The notes below the pieces were generated by a model. It ran no database searches. It worked only from the letters and a program-made list of their open reading frames with translations, and was not told the origin of the DNA. DNA of 64,000 nt from Welwitschia mirabilis (taxonomy: Eukaryota; Gnetophyta; Gnetopsida; Welwitschiales). Location of the stretch: positions 101,171,936-101,235,935 of the forward strand of contig JBOZIK010000001.1 of the NCBI GenBank assembly GCA_051453625.1, read 5' to 3'. A program made the position numbers and the translations under genes. Of the stretch, positions 60,152-64,000 are shown in pieces (the stretch's first letter is position 1; every line of letters begins with the position of its first letter).

Positions 60152-60579
60152 NNNNNNNNNNACCAAGTAATTCAAGTTAAAAAAATCATTTAAATAAGGA
60201 TAAAATAAAGAGTATTCTCTTGGTTAAAAGGATTATGAAAGTTAATTTATTTAAACATGTTTATGATATACTGATATTTATTAGGTGATTAATATAGCTT
60301 TAGCATTTGTGTATTGGATTTTAACTTCTTAGCAGAGTTTATGTTGAAATCTCAATAGAGTTATTATGGTGTACTTTCTTTATAAGATAATAATCTAGCC
60401 ATTTAGAAGTCAAATTGTTATGAAGTAGATGCACTTAAGTATTAAATTAGATCACTTATTGACTAGTTTCAAAATATTTGTGTATAAGCTTTTTATCATG
60501 GTGATATTTGCTTTGGGATTTTTAGATGAGTTATTTATGAATTACACAAGTCATTTTTCATGAAGGTGTTGCAATTGTG

Positions 60580-62156
60580 CTAATCTACACTAAATATTTT
60601 AATTAAGATTAGTAACATTAAGTTGATAGATGGTCTTATAAGAATTATATCATACATCAATAAAAATAACACAAGTTTTTCCATACACAAGTTTGTAAGG
60701 GGGAAAAAACCAAGTGAATAGTACCAAGTGGTATGATACGCCCGAAGAACATTGTTAAGTTTCAAAGATAATAACTTCTTTTTCTTAGATATAAGCTCTT
60801 GGATCATTATTTTAATTTTGTATTAGAATTTTTGTCTTTATAATTTGTTTGAGGATGGTAGACATTAGATATTCTCTGTTCTACTCCTATGAATTTTTTT
60901 TTTCTAAGAATCTTGTTTAAAGAGCATATGGTTTTGACATCATTTATGATAGTAGGAATGGTTTTAATTCATTGTATCACATAAACAATAACCACAAAGA
61001 TAGTTTAAGAGGACCTACAAAGTTTATGCTTTATTAATCAAAAGGTTCAAATTATAATGTAGGTTGGAGGAACATGTCTTGCAATTTTGAAAGGATACCA
61101 AAAAATTGATAAGTATCACATCTTTTAATAAAGTTAAATGAATATTTTAAAAGGGTGTGCTAATAGAATCAATATGTAAGATTTTCATAGCAGTCTTTTG
61201 ACCATTAACATGACCTCCACACATACCACCATAATAAAGGGTAATTATATCACTTTATTTCCATTCTAGCATACACATACACATGATTTCATCTTTACTT
61301 CTATGATAGAGGTGTGGTTCATTCCATTCATAATCCCCTATTCTATAGAAAAAAATATTTTCTTTTTAGTTTAATGTTAGGGGTTTTTATGGTAATAACA
61401 TAGTTTACAATGTTACCATACCATGGAGAAGAATGTTGAGAAGATATAGTGTAAAAATGTTCAATAGAAAAGAGTTTATCATATAGAAAGGCATCTTCTA
61501 GAGGAAGATCAGGAAATAAATGTAAAGGGTTTCATTCATAAGAGATTCTTAATAGATGATTTATGATAAACCCATGCTTTCCTTCTTTATTTATGATGCT
61601 TAAGTTAAATTATTGCATTAAAAGCATTCATCTAATAAATATTGCATTATAATCCTTCTTAGTCATAAGATATCTAATAGTAACATAATCGATAGAGACA
61701 TTTGTATGAAAATCAAGGAGGTGGTGTTTAAGTTTGTTAAGATAAAAGATGATGGCAAGAATTTATTTTTTAGTAGTGGTGTAATTAAGTTAGACTATAG
61801 AAATTATTTTACTAATATAGATAATGACTTTTTATTCCTTTTTATGTTTTTATCCTAACACATCACCAATAGTTATATTACTAGTATTACACATAAGTCT
61901 TTGTTCCAATCAAGAATTTTTATTATAGGTTCAAAAGTGATTTGTCCTTAAGGTTTTGAAAAAAAAAAAAAGTTAACACTAGTCATTCCAATTAAAATTA
62001 ACATATTTTTCTAATAAAGAGTGAAGGGGTTTTCATATCTTAGCATAGTCCTTAATGAATCTTCTATAAAAACTAGCATACCTAAGGAAAGATCTAACTA
62101 ATTTAATGTTAGTTAGAGAAGGAATATTTTCAATGATGTAGATTTTAATTAAATAC
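60580..62156 (-). pseudogene. Ty3/gypsy RT, RNase H and integrase (decayed, cut by a copia LTR)
   Basis: Read on minus: VRSFLRYASFYRRFIKDYAK then KPLHSLLEKYVNFNW (end of RT, 'SFLGH.GFYRRFIK.FS'); ILDWNKDLCVI (start of RNase H, with the 'CDASDYA' region mutated); EKEFLAIIF-like and YLMTKKD segments; FIINHLLRIS ('VADHLSRI'); GGHVNGQKTAMKIL and FVKRCDTYQ (integrase zinc-binding region); NFVGPLKL ('DFMGPFP'); and at 60807-60580 LKLNNVLRAYHTTWYYSLGF, like 'LNDALWAYRT..K...G.SPY'. Many stops and frameshifts. The order is that of Ty3/gypsy pol. The RT end stops exactly at the copia LTR boundary, so the missing RT half should lie beyond the right edge. Confidence 0.8.
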
Positions 62157-63606
62157 TGTTAGATTATGTTTTGCTAATTGATGTCAAACTAATGTTTTCT
62201 ATGTAGCAAATTTTGTGTATCTTGTGCAGAAGATGTTAATCACTTACAAGTTAAATGTTGAACTAATAATTGTCAAAATCTGATTACTAGAAATATGTCA
62301 AGTTCACTTACCCTCTTAAGGGATCGACCAGACTTTCAAGGGGTTAACTACACCTGGAGAAGACACTCAAAATTGAACTGAATTCAGAGGGGTCAACCGG
62401 ATTTCTGATGTGTTGACCGGACCTATGATGGGATTAACCAAATTTGTAGACCTGAGAATAGTGCTCCTAAACTGATTGTCAAGGGGTCGATCAGACCTTT
62501 GAAAGGGTCGATCAGACCTCAGCACTGTGCAACTAATATCCCTGAGCCGATTGTCATGGGATCAACTAGACACCTAAAGGAGTCAATCAGACCTGATGCA
62601 GGAAATTAGAATGAATTTTTATTAGGACTAGTGGGTGATTAAACAAAATTATCAGTGGCTAAATGGGGGTTTATTAAACCCTGAGGGATTGATCAGATAT
62701 GGAGTTGTAAGAAACTGGGATAATCAAAAACTTCACTTGGGCAATCTGTGTAAGTAACGGTACTAGATGGAGTTGACCAAATTTTTGAAGGGTTAACCAG
62801 TTGGAATGAAACTAAAATTTTCTATCTATTTTGTATCTATTAGATATTCATTTTCTAGCCATTTATAGTTGGTGGAAGCACATTTTAAATTATAATAAAC
62901 CCTAAAAGCCTTTCATTATAAATAGTTAAGAGAGAAAGGACTAAAAAGACTTTTTGACATCTTTTGAATCTTGATCAAAGGACTGAATATTGTGATATTT
63001 TACTGTAGCATCTTGGCCTTATGGTCCTGGCTAAGAAAGATCTATTATTTTTTGTACCTATGCATTCAAGGTCATAACTAGTGCTTCATTTGTTGTATTA
63101 TCTACAGGAGAAGATCTCCATTAAAATTATTGTATTGAAGAATGAGTGATATCTGTGCATCTTAATATTATTTCATCACTGGATTACATTATGAAAGATT
63201 GAGACTAGGCTAGGAAAAGTCCATTCAAAGGTTCAAATTAAGCATGAAAAAGTTCATTTAAAGGTTGAGACTTAGCCTGCAAAAGTCCTTTTATAAAGGT
63301 TACAAGTTAACCTGCAATACCTGGAAGAGTAACGAAGATTTGAATCAAGATTGGTGATAAGCTAATCATTGAGAGTGGAGTAGGGGGTTTCTTGAACCAC
63401 TATAAAATCCTGTGTGCATCTATTTAGCATTTTATGATTTTAGTTAGTTTTATTACTTTAGTACTTTTAGCTTTTCTTTGCATGCACAAATTTATTACCA
63501 ATTTATTTTGAGTAAGCTTTTGGTATATTGTAAGTTTGTTTATTTCATTTTGTTTAATTTTTTTAAAAAACCTATTTACTTCCCCTATAGGGTTCTCGAT
63601 CTATCA
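62157..63606 (+). repeat. 5' LTR of a Ty1/copia element
   Basis: 1450 bp, TGTTAG...ATCTATCA. It starts with GATTATGTTTTGCTAATTG, a common copia LTR opening, ends in CA and is followed directly by a primer-binding site and gag. It is inserted in the gypsy pol. The five bases to the left, AATAC, are the expected target duplication; the right copy is off the window. The U3 part holds about twelve GGGTCRACCRGA-type motifs. Confidence 0.8.
62321..62802 (+). repeat. Dispersed 13-14-bp GGGTCRACCRGAC motif array in the LTR
   Basis: Variants at 62321, 62340, 62389, 62411, 62430, 62483, 62504, 62558, 62579, 62685, 62770 and 62790, all in the same orientation with irregular spacing. The consensus is near GGGGTCGATCAGAC. 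By position (U3, upstream of transcription start) they could be binding sites for a host or element factor; this is inference. Confidence 0.75.
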
Positions 63607-63620
63607 ATTGCTATCGGAGC
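63607..63620 (+). other. Copia primer-binding site
   Basis: ATTGCTATCGGAGC directly after the LTR end CA. It matches the tRNA-iMet site TTGGTATCAGAGC except for two bases. Confidence 0.75.
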
Positions 63621-63673
63621 TAAGTTAAGTCTTTCTTTAGATTTTTAATCTATCTAGACTTTAGAACCCTACA

Positions 63674-63976
63674 ATGAGTAATCTATGTAATAGTTTTTCC
63701 ACTGATTGTCCACCTGTGTTTGATGGGTTAAACTATGCATACAGGAAAGCTAGAATGAGAATTTTTCTTAGATCCCTAGAAATCTATATAAAAGAAGTTA
63801 TTTATAAAAATTATTCTATGCTTGTGTTATCCAAAATAGATGCCAACGGTAGTACCACTTTAGTTCCTAAATCTCGAGATCAATGGACTACCATTGACAA
63901 AACTAAAATTACCACAGATGCCCATGCTCTTAATGCGATATTTTGTATAGTTTGTGTAGATGATTTTAAACTATAG
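63674..63976 (+). pseudogene. Ty1/copia gag N-terminus, frameshifted
   Basis: Starts MSNLCNSFSTDCPPVFDGLN 54 bp after the primer-binding site. It shows the gag N-terminal pattern: PPVFDGLNYAYRKARMRIFL matches 'P.F.G.NY..WK.RM..FL', with the usual Trp replaced by Arg. QWTTIDKTKITTDAHALNAI matches 'W...D......AKA.N.L'. The frame stops at 63974, but the +1 neighbour continues IVNCNHAKE ('NC.TAKE.WD'), so a one-base frameshift truncates gag. The rest of the element lies right of the window. Confidence 0.8.
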
Positions 63977-64000
63977 TGAATTGTAATCATGCTAAAGAGG

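Noticed and set aside
1-64000. tRNA, rRNA, organelle-derived DNA
   Set aside because: Looked for cloverleaf boxes and conserved organelle genes while reading; found only tRNA-complementary primer-binding sites. A tRNAscan-SE run could overturn this.

Overview
The window is nuclear DNA from a seed plant with a large, repeat-packed genome. Evidence for this is the high A+T content, the absence of any compact gene set, and wall-to-wall remains of Ty1/copia, Ty3/gypsy, L1-type LINE and hAT-like elements. A gymnosperm or another plant with a giant genome is my guess, not something the sequence proves. I see no intact host gene, tRNA, rRNA, CRISPR array or prokaryote-type signal. The only host-gene-like pieces are short spliced exons in a duplicated segment (35.5-37.8 kb and 47.2-48.7 kb).

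Layout. 0-5.4 kb: a gag-only copia element on the minus strand, with a shared LTR at its left end and an internal tandem duplication. 5.4-12.3 kb: decayed copia pieces, with RT/RNase H on plus at 6.3-6.95 kb and gag and protease on minus at 9.1-9.75 kb served by an LTR at 10.5-10.9 kb; also a BED-zinc-finger-like fragment at 8 kb. 12.4-19.7 kb: a decayed LINE (ORF2 minus, 12.4-14.2 kb) and repeated copies of its ORF1 region, broken by LTR pieces and carrying two copies of a ~450-bp hAT-like element. 20.3-34.0 kb: two direct copies of one LINE plus its 3' flank. The second copy (27626-33973) is bounded by a 13-bp target-site duplication, has ORF1 (DUF4283-like plus zinc knuckle), ORF2 (endonuclease, RT, zf-RVT) and an extra 3' ORF of about 380 codons before the poly(A). 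It is itself interrupted by the hAT-like element with a perfect 8-bp duplication. 34.6-57.05 kb: an ~11-kb direct duplication holding conserved exons, a plus-strand LINE fragment and long A+T-rich LTR-like DNA. 57-60.1 kb: A+T-rich DNA with no recognised gene. 60.6-62.16 kb: a decayed Ty3/gypsy RT-RNase H-integrase on minus, cut by a copia 5' LTR (62157-63606), whose primer-binding site and frameshifted gag run off the right edge.

Assembly. Runs of exactly 100 N lie at 3404-3503, 15219-15318, 17480-17579, 25955-26054 and 46187-46286. Most of these fall on a junction between duplicated copies or between a copy and an LTR fragment. Other gaps are 263-272, 22260-22269, 30379-30517, 39603-39612 and 60152-60161. 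The copies differ by several percent by eye, so they are not simple sequencing repeats, but the tandem arrangement needs long-read confirmation.

The genes here do not form a pathway. The biology is nested transposition, segmental duplication and decay. The most interesting items are the LINE with an added third ORF, the dated hAT-like insertion with an empty site present in the same window, and the exon pair whose splice sites and reading frame survive in both segmental copies.
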